This document shows, one piece after another, positions 54,537-63,427 of a DNA stretch of 64,000 nucleotides (position 1 is its first letter; each line of letters starts with the position of its first letter). A program made the position numbers and the translations under genes. Under the pieces are notes generated by a model. That model searched no databases, was not told the origin of the DNA, and was given only the letters and a program-made list of their open reading frames with translations. Source of the stretch: CBDFHB01 sp965250115 (GTDB taxonomy: Bacteria; Acidobacteriota; Vicinamibacteria; Marinacidobacterales; SMYC01); NCBI GenBank assembly GCA_965250115.1, contig CBDFNJ010000002.1, positions 1,302,001-1,366,000 on the forward strand, read 5' to 3'.

Positions 54537-54640
54537 CAATTTCAGGAATCGCAGGAAAGGCAGGAAACCGCTTGATCTCAGGCCAGTTTTCTCCTGCGAT
54601 TCTTTATGTTCCTGGGATTCCTGCCTTTTCATCTTCGGCG
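54537..54640. repeat. Imperfect inverted CAGGAA-rich repeat
   Basis: CAGGAATCGCAGGAAAGGCAGG on the plus strand at about 54542 reappears, inverted and imperfect, around 54590-54632 (TCCTGCGATTC, TCCTGGGATTCCTGCC). This could fold into a long imperfect hairpin after the patatin gene. The rest of the 54522-54726 gap holds no recognisable gene. Confidence 0.4.
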
Positions 54641-54726
54641 CGTCAGCACAAGTCACTTTCGTAGCAGGTACCAAGCCATCACGGATGAGCAAGGTGTGCT
54701 ACATTGAATAAGGGGGAAAAATTGCC

Positions 54727-54966
54727 GTGAAACCGCTGGAATTCCTCGCAGGCATGTTAGTGGGGGTCACCTTTGGTACGGCCGCCGCTGTGCTGCTCAC
54801 CCCCAAGTCCGGACATCAGCTGCGTGACTCCCTGACCCGCGAGGCCAAGCGCCTTGCCGTGCGAGCGACGGGGCTTCATCCTCAGGAGTGGCGAGAAATC
54901 TCCGCGGAGGACAACGGGCGTAGCGTCCTCAAGAACATCAGCAACATCCGATCCGCGGGCTTCTAG
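54727..54966 (+). CDS. YtxH-like small membrane protein
   Basis: A 79-residue protein with one N-terminal helix (FLAGMLVGVTFGTAAAVLLTP) followed by KSGHQLRDSL, the signature of YtxH-type proteins often linked to general stress. GTG start. It is convergent with metH, 13 bases apart. Confidence 0.75.
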   Translation: MKPLEFLAGMLVGVTFGTAAAVLLTPKSGHQLRDSLTREAKRLAVRATGLHPQEWREISAEDNGRSVLKNISNIRSAGF

Positions 54967-54979
54967 TACCCCTCCAACT

Positions 54980-57900
54980 TCAGTAACTGAGCGACGGACG
55001 GAGCCACCGCTCCGCTTCCTCGACCGACCACCCCTTCCGGCGAGCGTAGTTCTCGACTTGATCGCGTCCGATCTTGCCGAGGCTGAAGTACTTCGCTTCG
55101 GGATGATTGAAATAGAGACCGCTGACGGATGCCGCCGGCCACATTGCGTAGCTCTCGGTGAGCTCGACGCCGACGTTCTTCTTGGCATCGAGCAGCTCGA
55201 ACAGAAGAGCCTTCTCCGTATGGTCGGGAGCAGCCGGGTAGCCGGGTGCTGGCCGGATGCCTCGATAGCGCTCGCGAAGCAGGTCGTTTTTGGCCAGCTT
55301 CTCGTCATGTCCGAACCCGCAGTCTCTTCGAGCTTGTTCGTGGGTCTTTTCGGCCAGAGCCTCGGCGAGCCGGTCCGCCAGGGCTTTCACGAGAATGGAG
55401 TTGTAATCGTCGTGGTCGCGCTCGTATCGCCTGGCGAGCTCGTCGACCCCCAACCCCGCCGTTACAACAAAGGCCCCTAGATAGTCCCTCTCCGCGACGA
55501 AGTCGGCCAGGCTGAGATGCGGAGCGTCGCTACGCTTCTCTTGCTGCTGGCGCAGAGTATGAAATTGACCCCGCTCCACGAGGCGGGCGTCGTCTTCATA
55601 AATGATGATGTCATCGCCGTTGCGCCGGGCGGGGAAGAACCCGTAAACGGCGCGAGCCTTGAGCTCGTTGCGCTCGATGATCTCCTTCAACAGCACCTGG
55701 GCGTTGTCGAACAGTTCTTTGGCGGCGGGTCCCACGTCAGGCTTCTCGAGAATGTCGGGATAGACCCCCCTGAGCTCCCAGGCATGGAAGAAGGGCGTCC
55801 AGTCGATGTAAGGAACGATCTCATCGAGGGCGACTGGGTCGAGGACCCGAATTCCGAGAATGTCGGGTTTGGCGATCGTTTCTCCAGAGAACTCCACCGA
55901 GGCACCCTTGGACTTGGCGGTCTCGTAAGGCACCAGTTTCTTGACACCTTCGGCGAAGTCGCGGCGGATCGATTCCTGCTCTTCACGGTTGCGCGAGATG
56001 ATTCCGGCTCGTGCAGCCTTGCTCAAGAGCTCGCCCACGACCGTGACCGAGCGGGACGCGTCAGGCACGTGGAGCGTCGGCTGTCGATACTCCGGTGCGA
56101 TCTTGACCGCGGTATGCTTGCCCGACGTCGTCGCGCCTCCGATCAGGAGCGGCACTCCCATCGAGAGCCTTTCCATTTCCGAGGCGACGTGGACCATCTC
56201 GTCGAGCGACGGTGTGATCAAGCCCGAGACGCCGACGAGGGCGACTCCTTCCTCCTTGGCGGTCTGCAGGATCTTCTCAGCAGGGACCATCACACCCAGA
56301 TCGATGATCTCGTAGCCGTTGCAGGCCAGAACGACACCCACGATGTTCTTCCCGATATCGTGGACGTCGCCCTTCACGGTGGCGAGCAGGATCCGAGGTG
56401 CCGATTTCGTATCGCCTGACGCCTTCTTCTCTTCTTCAAGGAACGGTTCCAGGTAGGCGACTGACTTCTTCATCACCCGCGCGCTCTTGACGACTTGAGG
56501 AAGAAACATTTTGCCGGAGCCGAAGAGATCGCCCACGACGTTCATGCCGTTCATCAGAGGCCCTTCGATCACCCTGAGCGGCCGACCGTACTTGGCCCGG
56601 GCTTCTTCGGTATCGGCTTCGATATGCTCGACGATGCCGTGGACGAGAGCGTGTTTCAGTCTTTCCTCGACGCGCGATTCGCGCCACGACTCGTCTCTTT
56701 CCTGTTTCTTTCCCGGGCCCGCGTTTTCTTGGGCGTAGGCGATGAGTTTTTCCGTGGCCTCGGGATCGCGATTGAACAGGACGCCTTCGATGAGATCGCG
56801 GAGCCTCGCTTCGATGTCGTCGTAGACGGCGAGCTGGCCGGCGTTCACTATTCCCATGTCGAGCCCGGCGGCGATCGCGTGATAGAGAAACGCCGAGTTC
56901 ATCGCTTCGCGCACGTAGTCGTTGCCTCGAAAAGAGAACGACAGGTTGCTGATTCCGCCGGAAATCTTGGCTCCGGGACATCTTTGCTTGATCAGCCCCG
57001 TCGCCTCGATGAAGGCTCGTAGGTAGTCGTTGTGCTCCTCCATGCCCGTGGCGACGGTGAGCACGTTGGGATCGAAGATGATGTCCTCGGCGCGGAACCC
57101 CACTTGTTCCGTAAGGAGACGGAAGGCCCTCTCGCATACCGCGACTTTGCGATCGACAGTCGTGGCCTGGCCGGTCTCGTCGAATGCCATGACGACCACG
57201 GCTGCACCGTAGCTGCGAAGCTTGCGCGCCTGCTCCAAGAAAACGCCCTCGCCCTCCTTGAGGCTGATCGAATTGACGATGCTCTTGCCCTGCAGACACT
57301 TGAGCCCCGCTTCGATGACGGAGAACTTGGAGCTATCGACCATGATCGGCAGTCGCGCGATATCCGGCTCCGAGGCGATAAGGCTGAGAAACGTCGTCAT
57401 CATGGTCTCGGAGTCGAGCAATCCCTCGTCCATATTGACGTCGAGTATGTTTGCACCGCCCTCGACCTGGTGTCGCGCGACCTCTAGAGCCTGTTCGAGC
57501 TCGCCCGATTTGACGAGGCGTGCGAATCTTCGCGAGCCTGTGACGTTGGTTCGCTCCCCCACCAGCGTGAAATTGGAATCCGGGCGCAGCGTCAGCGGTT
57601 CGAGCCCCGACAAGTGTGTATAGGGGGAGTGCGCGCTCGGCCGATGGGGTCTATGAGGAGTCACGGCCTCCGCGATGGCTCGAATGTGATCGGGAGTCGT
57701 GCCGCAGCAGCCCCCTGCGAAGTTGAGCCAACCTTCGCGGGCAAAGTCGGACAGCGTCGTCGCCATCTGCTCCGGGGTCTCGTCATAGCCGCCGAAGGCA
57801 TTCGGGAGTCCGGCGTTCGGCACCGAGCTCACGAAGATGTCGGAGACAGTCGCGAGCTCCTCGACGTAGGGCCGCATCGCGGACGGTCCCAGCGCGCAGT

Positions 57901-58651
57901 TGACCCCGACACCGATCAGCGGCGCGTGCTCGACGGAAATCCAAAAAGCCTCGGGCGTCTGTCCGGACAGGGTGCGCCCGCTCCCGTCCACGATGGTGAC
58001 GGAGGCGATAACGGGAAGGACGATCCCGCGCTCGTCGAACAGGCGCTGAATGGCGGAGAGTGCGGCCTTCATGTTCAACGTGTCGATCGAGGTCTCCGGG
58101 AGCAGGATGTCGACACCGCCATCCACCAGTCCCCGAGCCTGCTCGTAGAACGCGTCGCGCAGCTCGTCGAAGGTGACCGCTCGAAAAGCGGGATTGGTGA
58201 CGTCCGGCGATATCGAAGCCGTGCGGTTCGTGGGCCCCATCGAGCCCGCCACGAAGCGCGGTCGGGCAGGATTTTTCTTCGTGAAGGCCTCGGCCGCCCG
58301 ACGAGCGATCTCGGCAGCCTGTTTGTTGATCTCGTAGACGTGCCGCTCGAGCCCATAGTCGGCAAGCGCGACGGAAGTCGCGCTGAAGGTATTGGTCTCC
58401 AGGATGTCCGCGCCCGCTTCGAGGTATCGGCGGTGGATCTCCTCGATGATCTCCGGCTGAGTGAGACTGAGGAGGTCGTTGGCGCCCTTGAGCGGTTTCG
58501 CGTGCTCGCGAAAAGTCTCTCCCCGGTATCCTTCTTCGTCGAGCCGATAGCTCTGTATCATGGTGCCCATCGCACCATCGATGACCAGGATGTGCTCGAC
58601 GCAGAGCTCTTTCAGCTGGCCGATCACCGGCGAGATCTTCATCTCGGTCAT
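54980..58651 (-). CDS. metH: Cobalamin-dependent methionine synthase
   Basis: A 1223-residue four-module enzyme that methylates homocysteine to methionine. Homocysteine domain with zinc ligands Cys252, Cys315 and Cys316 (GGCCGTT). Pterin-binding domain from about 345 (FTLVGERTNVTGSR). Cobalamin domain with His764 in DVHDIGKN. C-terminal reactivation domain (LSLADFVAERDYLGAFVVTAG, ending EERWLRPSLSY-like). All modules are present. The 250-bp region upstream contains GC-rich hairpins but no recognisable cobalamin or SAM riboswitch. It works with ahcY in the methyl cycle. Confidence 0.97.
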   Translation of the reverse strand: MTEMKISPVIGQLKELCVEHILVIDGAMGTMIQSYRLDEEGYRGETFREHAKPLKGANDLLSLTQPEIIEEIHRRYLEAGADILETNTFSATSVALADYGLERHVYEINKQAAEIARRAAEAFTKKNPARPRFVAGSMGPTNRTASISPDVTNPAFRAVTFDELRDAFYEQARGLVDGGVDILLPETSIDTLNMKAALSAIQRLFDERGIVLPVIASVTIVDGSGRTLSGQTPEAFWISVEHAPLIGVGVNCALGPSAMRPYVEELATVSDIFVSSVPNAGLPNAFGGYDETPEQMATTLSDFAREGWLNFAGGCCGTTPDHIRAIAEAVTPHRPHRPSAHSPYTHLSGLEPLTLRPDSNFTLVGERTNVTGSRRFARLVKSGELEQALEVARHQVEGGANILDVNMDEGLLDSETMMTTFLSLIASEPDIARLPIMVDSSKFSVIEAGLKCLQGKSIVNSISLKEGEGVFLEQARKLRSYGAAVVVMAFDETGQATTVDRKVAVCERAFRLLTEQVGFRAEDIIFDPNVLTVATGMEEHNDYLRAFIEATGLIKQRCPGAKISGGISNLSFSFRGNDYVREAMNSAFLYHAIAAGLDMGIVNAGQLAVYDDIEARLRDLIEGVLFNRDPEATEKLIAYAQENAGPGKKQERDESWRESRVEERLKHALVHGIVEHIEADTEEARAKYGRPLRVIEGPLMNGMNVVGDLFGSGKMFLPQVVKSARVMKKSVAYLEPFLEEEKKASGDTKSAPRILLATVKGDVHDIGKNIVGVVLACNGYEIIDLGVMVPAEKILQTAKEEGVALVGVSGLITPSLDEMVHVASEMERLSMGVPLLIGGATTSGKHTAVKIAPEYRQPTLHVPDASRSVTVVGELLSKAARAGIISRNREEQESIRRDFAEGVKKLVPYETAKSKGASVEFSGETIAKPDILGIRVLDPVALDEIVPYIDWTPFFHAWELRGVYPDILEKPDVGPAAKELFDNAQVLLKEIIERNELKARAVYGFFPARRNGDDIIIYEDDARLVERGQFHTLRQQQEKRSDAPHLSLADFVAERDYLGAFVVTAGLGVDELARRYERDHDDYNSILVKALADRLAEALAEKTHEQARRDCGFGHDEKLAKNDLLRERYRGIRPAPGYPAAPDHTEKALLFELLDAKKNVGVELTESYAMWPAASVSGLYFNHPEAKYFSLGKIGRDQVENYARRKGWSVEEAERWLRPSLSY

Positions 58652-58904
58652 GCCTATGGTGATAACAACTTACCATCCTGCGCGCAAGCCGATTGTGCCG
58701 AACGGGCCTGTCGTAGGGTCGAGCTGACCCTGAAGCCTTGTTCTCAGAGCCCGGCCTTCGCTCCAGGGGCTCGGGTTAAACTTTTAAAGCCGCCGTAGGG
58801 GGTCTTTCCCCCAGCGCGCCTTGCAAGTCGCCAGTTTCAAAGGCTTCGCCACTGGCAGCCTTCTTGCATTTCCCATCACTCGGTCTTTCTTCTCAATCGA
58901 GCTC

Positions 58905-59630
58905 ATGCGCATTAGCCCGTCTTCGAATCGAGATGACCTGGTCGTGCAATGTATGCCGCTCGTGCGGCGCGTCGCGGCCCACGTGGCAAGTCGGCTTCCA
59001 TCTTGCGTAGAACTATCCGACCTCACCCAGGCGGGATTCGTCGGTCTGCTCGATGCGGCAGGCAAATTCGACGAAAGCAAAGGCGTTCGTTTCTGGACCT
59101 ATGCGGAGCTCAGAATCCGCGGCGCGATTCTGGATTCTTTGCGCGGGCTCGACTCGGTGCCACGCTCGGTCAGGAGGAAACGCCGTGCTCTCGACAAGGC
59201 CACCGTGAAACTGGAAATGGAGCTCGGGCGTGCACCACGGGACGACGAGCTTGCGCCCGCGCTGCAGATTTCCGTCCAGGAGCTTTGCAGGATGAGAGAG
59301 CGGGTTCGCTTCGCCGAGGCCGTCCAGTCGGCGGATGGCTTCGAAGTCGCGCTCACTCACGTCTCCGATCCCTTGGCGCTCGACCCCCACGAGGGTCTCG
59401 AGCGCACGGAGATCGAGGCGCTGCTCGCACGCTCCATTGAAGATCTGACCGACCGTGAACGGCTCGTTATCACCCTCTACTACCACGAAGAGCTGACGAT
59501 GCGGGAAGTGGGCGACGTTCTGAGTGTCAACGAATCGCGCGTGTCTCAAATCCACAGCAAGGCGATTCAGCACCTTAAACGTCGCTTTTCCGCTCGCCTG
59601 CGGCCCCGCTTCGCCAGCGATCTCCCTTAG
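58905..59630 (+). CDS. Sigma-28 (FliA/WhiG)-type RNA polymerase sigma factor
   Basis: A 241-residue sigma-70-family factor. Region 2 (DLTQAGFVGLLDAAGKFDESKGVRFWTYAELRIRGAILDSLRGLDSVPRSVRRKRR) is typical of the FliA/WhiG group. Region 3 and the region 4 helix-turn-helix (LTMREVGDVLSVNESRVSQIHSKAIQHLK) follow. Start chosen at MRISPSSNRDDL; the frame opens 84 bases earlier without similarity. No flagellar or anti-sigma gene is nearby. Its stop codon lies in the target duplication of the ISAzo13 element. Confidence 0.9.
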   Translation: MRISPSSNRDDLVVQCMPLVRRVAAHVASRLPSCVELSDLTQAGFVGLLDAAGKFDESKGVRFWTYAELRIRGAILDSLRGLDSVPRSVRRKRRALDKATVKLEMELGRAPRDDELAPALQISVQELCRMRERVRFAEAVQSADGFEVALTHVSDPLALDPHEGLERTEIEALLARSIEDLTDRERLVITLYYHEELTMREVGDVLSVNESRVSQIHSKAIQHLKRRFSARLRPRFASDLP

Positions 59631-61552
59631 GGCCGCCGACAAAATAACTGTCTAGTTTTGAGCACACTCTTCCTGTTTCAGGTCGTGATCGCGATATCGT
59701 CTGGCATCACGAGAGCCTGGCAAGCTCCCTAGAAACGGAACATTTGTAGGTCTTCAGCAACCAGCGCGTGTTTGACAAACGGTCCTCATTGCAGGAGGAT
59801 TACGCCTATCAAGGAGCACTTCTCCTATTATGAGACCTACGAGCTATCAGTCTGAAGATCTCGACCGCCTGTTGAGGAAGCACAAAATAGCTACCCTCGA
59901 TGATTTGAAGGCAGTGTTGGGTACCGATGTGGACTCGACGGTCTTCCGAAAGTTCAATGAGTTGGCGTATCGGACAAGCTACTCCCACCGTGGTAGCTAC
60001 TACACGTTGGACGAGATCGCCCAGTTCGATCGAAAAGGTCTTTGGTCGTTGCGCTCAGTGTGGTTCTCGAAGTACGGGACGTTGCTTGCGACGGTAAAAG
60101 CGTTGGTCGCGGCCTGTGAGGCAGGCTACTACGTCGACGAGCTCGAGGACGTGGTGCAGGTTGACGTCAAGGCTCCTCTGTTGAAACTGGTCCGAGAGAA
60201 AAGATTGGCGCGCGAGCAGGTGTTCGGCCGATATCTGTATCTGGCCACCGATGTGAGCACGCGCAAGCAACAGCTCTCGGCCCGCCAGGTACATGAGGCG
60301 TCACCTTCCACGTTGGGCTGGGTCGGGGGAGTCCGCGTGCTCCCCGTGGAGTTGAAGGCTGCGATCGTTCTTTTCTACAGCCTGCTCGATGAAAAGCAGC
60401 GCCGTCTCTACGCGGGAGTCGAGGCCATGAAGCTCGGTCACGGTGGCGACCAACAGATTGCCGAACTGCTCGGGATGGGTCCGAGCACGGTAGCCAGAGG
60501 TCGTAGGGAATTGCTAATGAGAGATGTTGAGCTCGACGGAGTTCGGCGAAAGGGTGGCGGACGGCGCGCCGTGCAAAAAAAAGCCAGAAGTCATCGCCAA
60601 GATCGAAGAACTCATGAAGCACGACACCGCGGGCGATCCGATGACGGGAGTGAAATGGACGCGGCGGACCACCGACAAGATTGCTTGCGAGCTAAGAAGC
60701 CTCGGTGTGAACGTCAGCAGCAAAACCGTCGGTCGACTGCTCAAACAGCTCGGCTTCTCGTTGCGGGTGAACCACAAGAAGCTGTGCGGTGCCACGTCCG
60801 AAGATCGCGATACCCAATTCGCGTGTATCGCCGAACTGCGCGAGCGTTTTGCCGCAGCTGGTCATCCCATCATCAGCGTAGACACGAAGAAACGGGAGCT
60901 GGTGGGATTATTCAAAAACGGCGGGCAGGCCTGGAACCGCGAGCCGACTCTCGTCAAAGACCATGACTTCCGTTCCGAATCGAACGGCATCGCAATCCCC
61001 TACGGCGTCTACGATCTGCTCGCGAACCGCGGGACAGTGTTCATTGGTACCTCGTACAACACCCCGGACTTCGCCGTGAATGCCATCGAGAAGTGGTGGC
61101 GAACGGAAGGACGGCGACGCTATCCTGCAGCCCGTGACCTCGCGATATTGGCAGACGCCGGGGGCAGCAATGGCTATCGGTGTCGGGGTTGGAAGCACGG
61201 GCTTCAAACGCGGATTTGCAATCGCCACGACATCGCTATCACCATAGCCCACTATCCGTCCGGTACATCCAAGTGGAATCCAGTGGAGCACCGTCTGTTC
61301 AGCGAGGTCAGCAAGAACTGGGCGGGCAGGCCTCTCGACAGCTACGAAACCATCCTCAAATACATCCGCACGACCACCACCTCTTCCGGTTTGCGAGTAC
61401 GCGCACACCTTATCCGGCGTCGTTATCCGAAGGGCGTCAAAATCACTGACGAGCGGATGCAGGCGCTTTCCGTTACAAAGGACCAGACTCTACCCAAATG
61501 GAACTACACCATCCGACCGTCTTGAAAACGGGAACTTATTTTGTCGCCGGCC
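59631..61552 (+). mobile_element. ISAzo13-family insertion sequence
   Basis: A 1922-bp element with 19-bp inverted repeats matching at 17 positions (59631-59649 starting GGCCGCCGAC, and 61534-61552). It is flanked by a 5-bp duplication CTTAG (59626-59630 and 61553-61557). The left copy contains the stop codon of the sigma-factor gene. Only one transposase gene is present, split by a frame change. Confidence 0.88.
59830..61525 (+). pseudogene. ISAzo13 transposase in two frames joined at an A8 tract
   Basis: The first frame (59830-60966) carries an N-terminal about 150-residue module (winged-helix-like, YRTSYSHRGSYYTLDEIAQFDRKGLWS) and then the transposase start (LLDEKQRRLYAGVEAMKLGHGGDQQIAELLGMGPSTVARGRREL). 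The catalytic part (SVDTKKRELVGLFKNGG, ADAGGSNGYR, HYPSGTSKWNPVEHRLFS) is in the +1 frame from about 60575 to 61525. The switch falls at eight A residues (60575-60582); seven A would give one continuous protein. It may be transcriptional slippage, a mutation or an assembly error. Confidence 0.85.
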
Positions 61553-61570
61553 CTTAGGAGTCTATCCTAG

Positions 61571-62860
61571 TTGAAAATCCGTGTGGGCATCCTCGGGAAC
61601 CGATTTACCCTCAATGGTGAGCCGGTCGTGCTGCGCACGGTCTCATCGTTCTCGACGATGGCCTATCTCGATCGCTGGGCGCGTGGGCTCGGCGGCAAAT
61701 GGGAGAACATGGTCGATCGGTACTTCGAGCGTGTGACCCAACAAGGGCTTCACGGCGTCCGAGTCTTTGGAGAGACCACGGATTGGGCCCGTCGTGGAGG
61801 CGACGACCGCCATGCGGTGTTCAACGAGTCACGCGCCACGAGCGCGCGGATGTGGAACTACGGGCAGCTCGAGGCCGGGATCCGACCGACGGCCCTCACC
61901 GCGCACAACGAGCAGATCATCAAAAAGCTCGTCGAAAAGCTGCAGAACCACGGGTTGATTGCAGAATACGTCACCGACGCCACGCTGAAGCACACGCCGA
62001 GGGTCGGTTGGAGCGTGATATCCCACTGCATTCGCCAGACGGCATCGTTCCTGCAATCGCTCGAGAACGAGCTCGGTGACATCAACTTGTTTCACGAGCT
62101 CCACAACGAGTGGGATGCCAACTCTGGAACGTCGTGGGCGCGCGATAACATCGGCTACGAGGAAGCCCTGGCCGAAGTCAACAGTCAATTCGTCCGTCAC
62201 CGGCGGCTCAGCGGCGGCGAGCCGGAGCAATGGCCTCGCGGCATCGTCGGCGTGAGTCACGGCGGACGAGACACGGTGGATTATCGGGTCGGCCGACCCG
62301 ATGGCTCCGACTACGTCGCACTCCATCCAATCCGGCGAGGACGGTGGTGGGCGAAAACGAATCTCGAGAATCGCTATCGCGATCGCGTGCGCTATTACAA
62401 CGAATCCAAAAACTACACGAGCCCAGCGGAATGGGTCGAGTTCATCGAAGGCGGAGCCTATAGTCCCACGAGCTCCACGCAAGATCTCGCGCGCTACCTC
62501 GAGTTTACCGACGGCACTCTCGCGAACGGCATCGCGGTTTGCTACCACTCCCATGTTGGTATTTGCTCGGGATTTTTCGAAGAGGAAGAGCAGCCGCTCT
62601 CTCCGCTGGAGCAGGAGCTAATCCGCCGTGCCGAGGAGCCCGTGCCGCCGGTCACATTCAAGTTCGGCCCCATCATCGAGTTGGCTTACCAGGAGATCCT
62701 CGAACGAAAAGCCGACAAGAACGGACTCCGCGCGTATAACGAGCGCATGACACAAGGGCTCACCGAAGCCGGTCTTCGAGAAGACCTCTTGCGCAGCGCC
62801 GAGTTCAGAGACAAAAACCCGCTCTCGGCGAGAGCTCGAATGTCGACCAGAAAGAAGTAG
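61571..62860 (+). CDS. Glycoside-hydrolase-like TIM-barrel protein with C-terminal DUF4214
   Basis: A 429-residue protein. Residues 1-350 look like a clan-A glycosidase barrel. It opens with RFTLNGEPVVLRTVSSFS, as in such enzymes. Asn179-Glu180 (LHNEWD) fits the acid/base NE pair, and a late WVEFIEGGAY could hold the nucleophile. Residues about 375-420 form a DUF4214 unit (IIELAYQEILERKADKNGLRAYNERMTQGL). The end is basic (RARMSTRKK). No signal peptide. It starts at TTG with TAGGAG 10 bases upstream; part of this site comes from the IS target duplication. The substrate is unknown. Confidence 0.65.
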   Translation: MKIRVGILGNRFTLNGEPVVLRTVSSFSTMAYLDRWARGLGGKWENMVDRYFERVTQQGLHGVRVFGETTDWARRGGDDRHAVFNESRATSARMWNYGQLEAGIRPTALTAHNEQIIKKLVEKLQNHGLIAEYVTDATLKHTPRVGWSVISHCIRQTASFLQSLENELGDINLFHELHNEWDANSGTSWARDNIGYEEALAEVNSQFVRHRRLSGGEPEQWPRGIVGVSHGGRDTVDYRVGRPDGSDYVALHPIRRGRWWAKTNLENRYRDRVRYYNESKNYTSPAEWVEFIEGGAYSPTSSTQDLARYLEFTDGTLANGIAVCYHSHVGICSGFFEEEEQPLSPLEQELIRRAEEPVPPVTFKFGPIIELAYQEILERKADKNGLRAYNERMTQGLTEAGLREDLLRSAEFRDKNPLSARARMSTRKK

Positions 62861-62884
62861 CGGCATTACCGGAGGAGTAGACCC

Positions 62885-63109
62885 GTGCCCGATTTCAGTC
62901 GAGTCATCAATCTTGCTTATCAACGAATCCTCGGAAGACCCGCCGACTCCGTCGGGCTCGCTGACTACAACCAAGCGATGAACCAAGGGTTGACCGAGTC
63001 TCAGATGAGGGAGTCTCTGATTCGAAGCCAGGAATACGCGGACAAGAACCCGCAATCCTCGGCCAGGCGCGCGACTAAAAGCACGCGCAAGAGAACGGCC
63101 AAGAAGTAA
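62885..63109 (+). CDS. Stand-alone DUF4214 protein with basic tail
   Basis: A 74-residue protein consisting of one DUF4214 unit (VINLAYQRILGRPADSVGLADYNQAMNQGLTESQMRESLIRSQEYADKNP) followed by a lysine/arginine-rich tail (KSTRKRTAKK). It closely parallels the C-terminus of the preceding gene, including ADKNP-like and basic ends. GTG start with GGAGGAG upstream, 24 bases after that gene, so they are probably cotranscribed. DUF4214 is thought to mediate protein assembly. Confidence 0.75.
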   Translation: MPDFSRVINLAYQRILGRPADSVGLADYNQAMNQGLTESQMRESLIRSQEYADKNPQSSARRATKSTRKRTAKK

Positions 63110-63427
63110 GTTCGCCCTCAAACGCGTTCTCCGGACGGTCGGCGTTTGTGTTTAAGGGATGCTTCCTCGTGGCACGACCCACTCGGCCGCTGGCCCTGTG
63201 CCTTCCATAAACTCGATCTGTGACTCTAGGGCTGTGGACCGTGGCACGAGCGAACGCATGCCGGAACGCGTCCGTTGGCACCACGACGATCGCGCATTGG
63301 GATACCAGCGTGCAGTCTAGGTTGTCACGAGTCGGTGCGGGCGTGGGATGGCAATCCGGTCCGAGAGACTGAGCGCCAGTCCTCGCTTCCGCGCCACGCG
63401 GGGCTTACAATAAAAAAGAGGTACCAC
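63110..63427. other. Intergenic region without recognisable gene
   Basis: A 318-bp stretch. Open frames here are short and unlike known proteins. A run AATAAAAAAGAGG just before 63428 supplies the ribosome site of the next gene. I see no RNA gene or repeat. Confidence 0.5.

Noticed and set aside
58652..58904. Cobalamin or SAM riboswitch upstream of metH
   Set aside because: GC-rich hairpins are present, but no recognisable riboswitch core.
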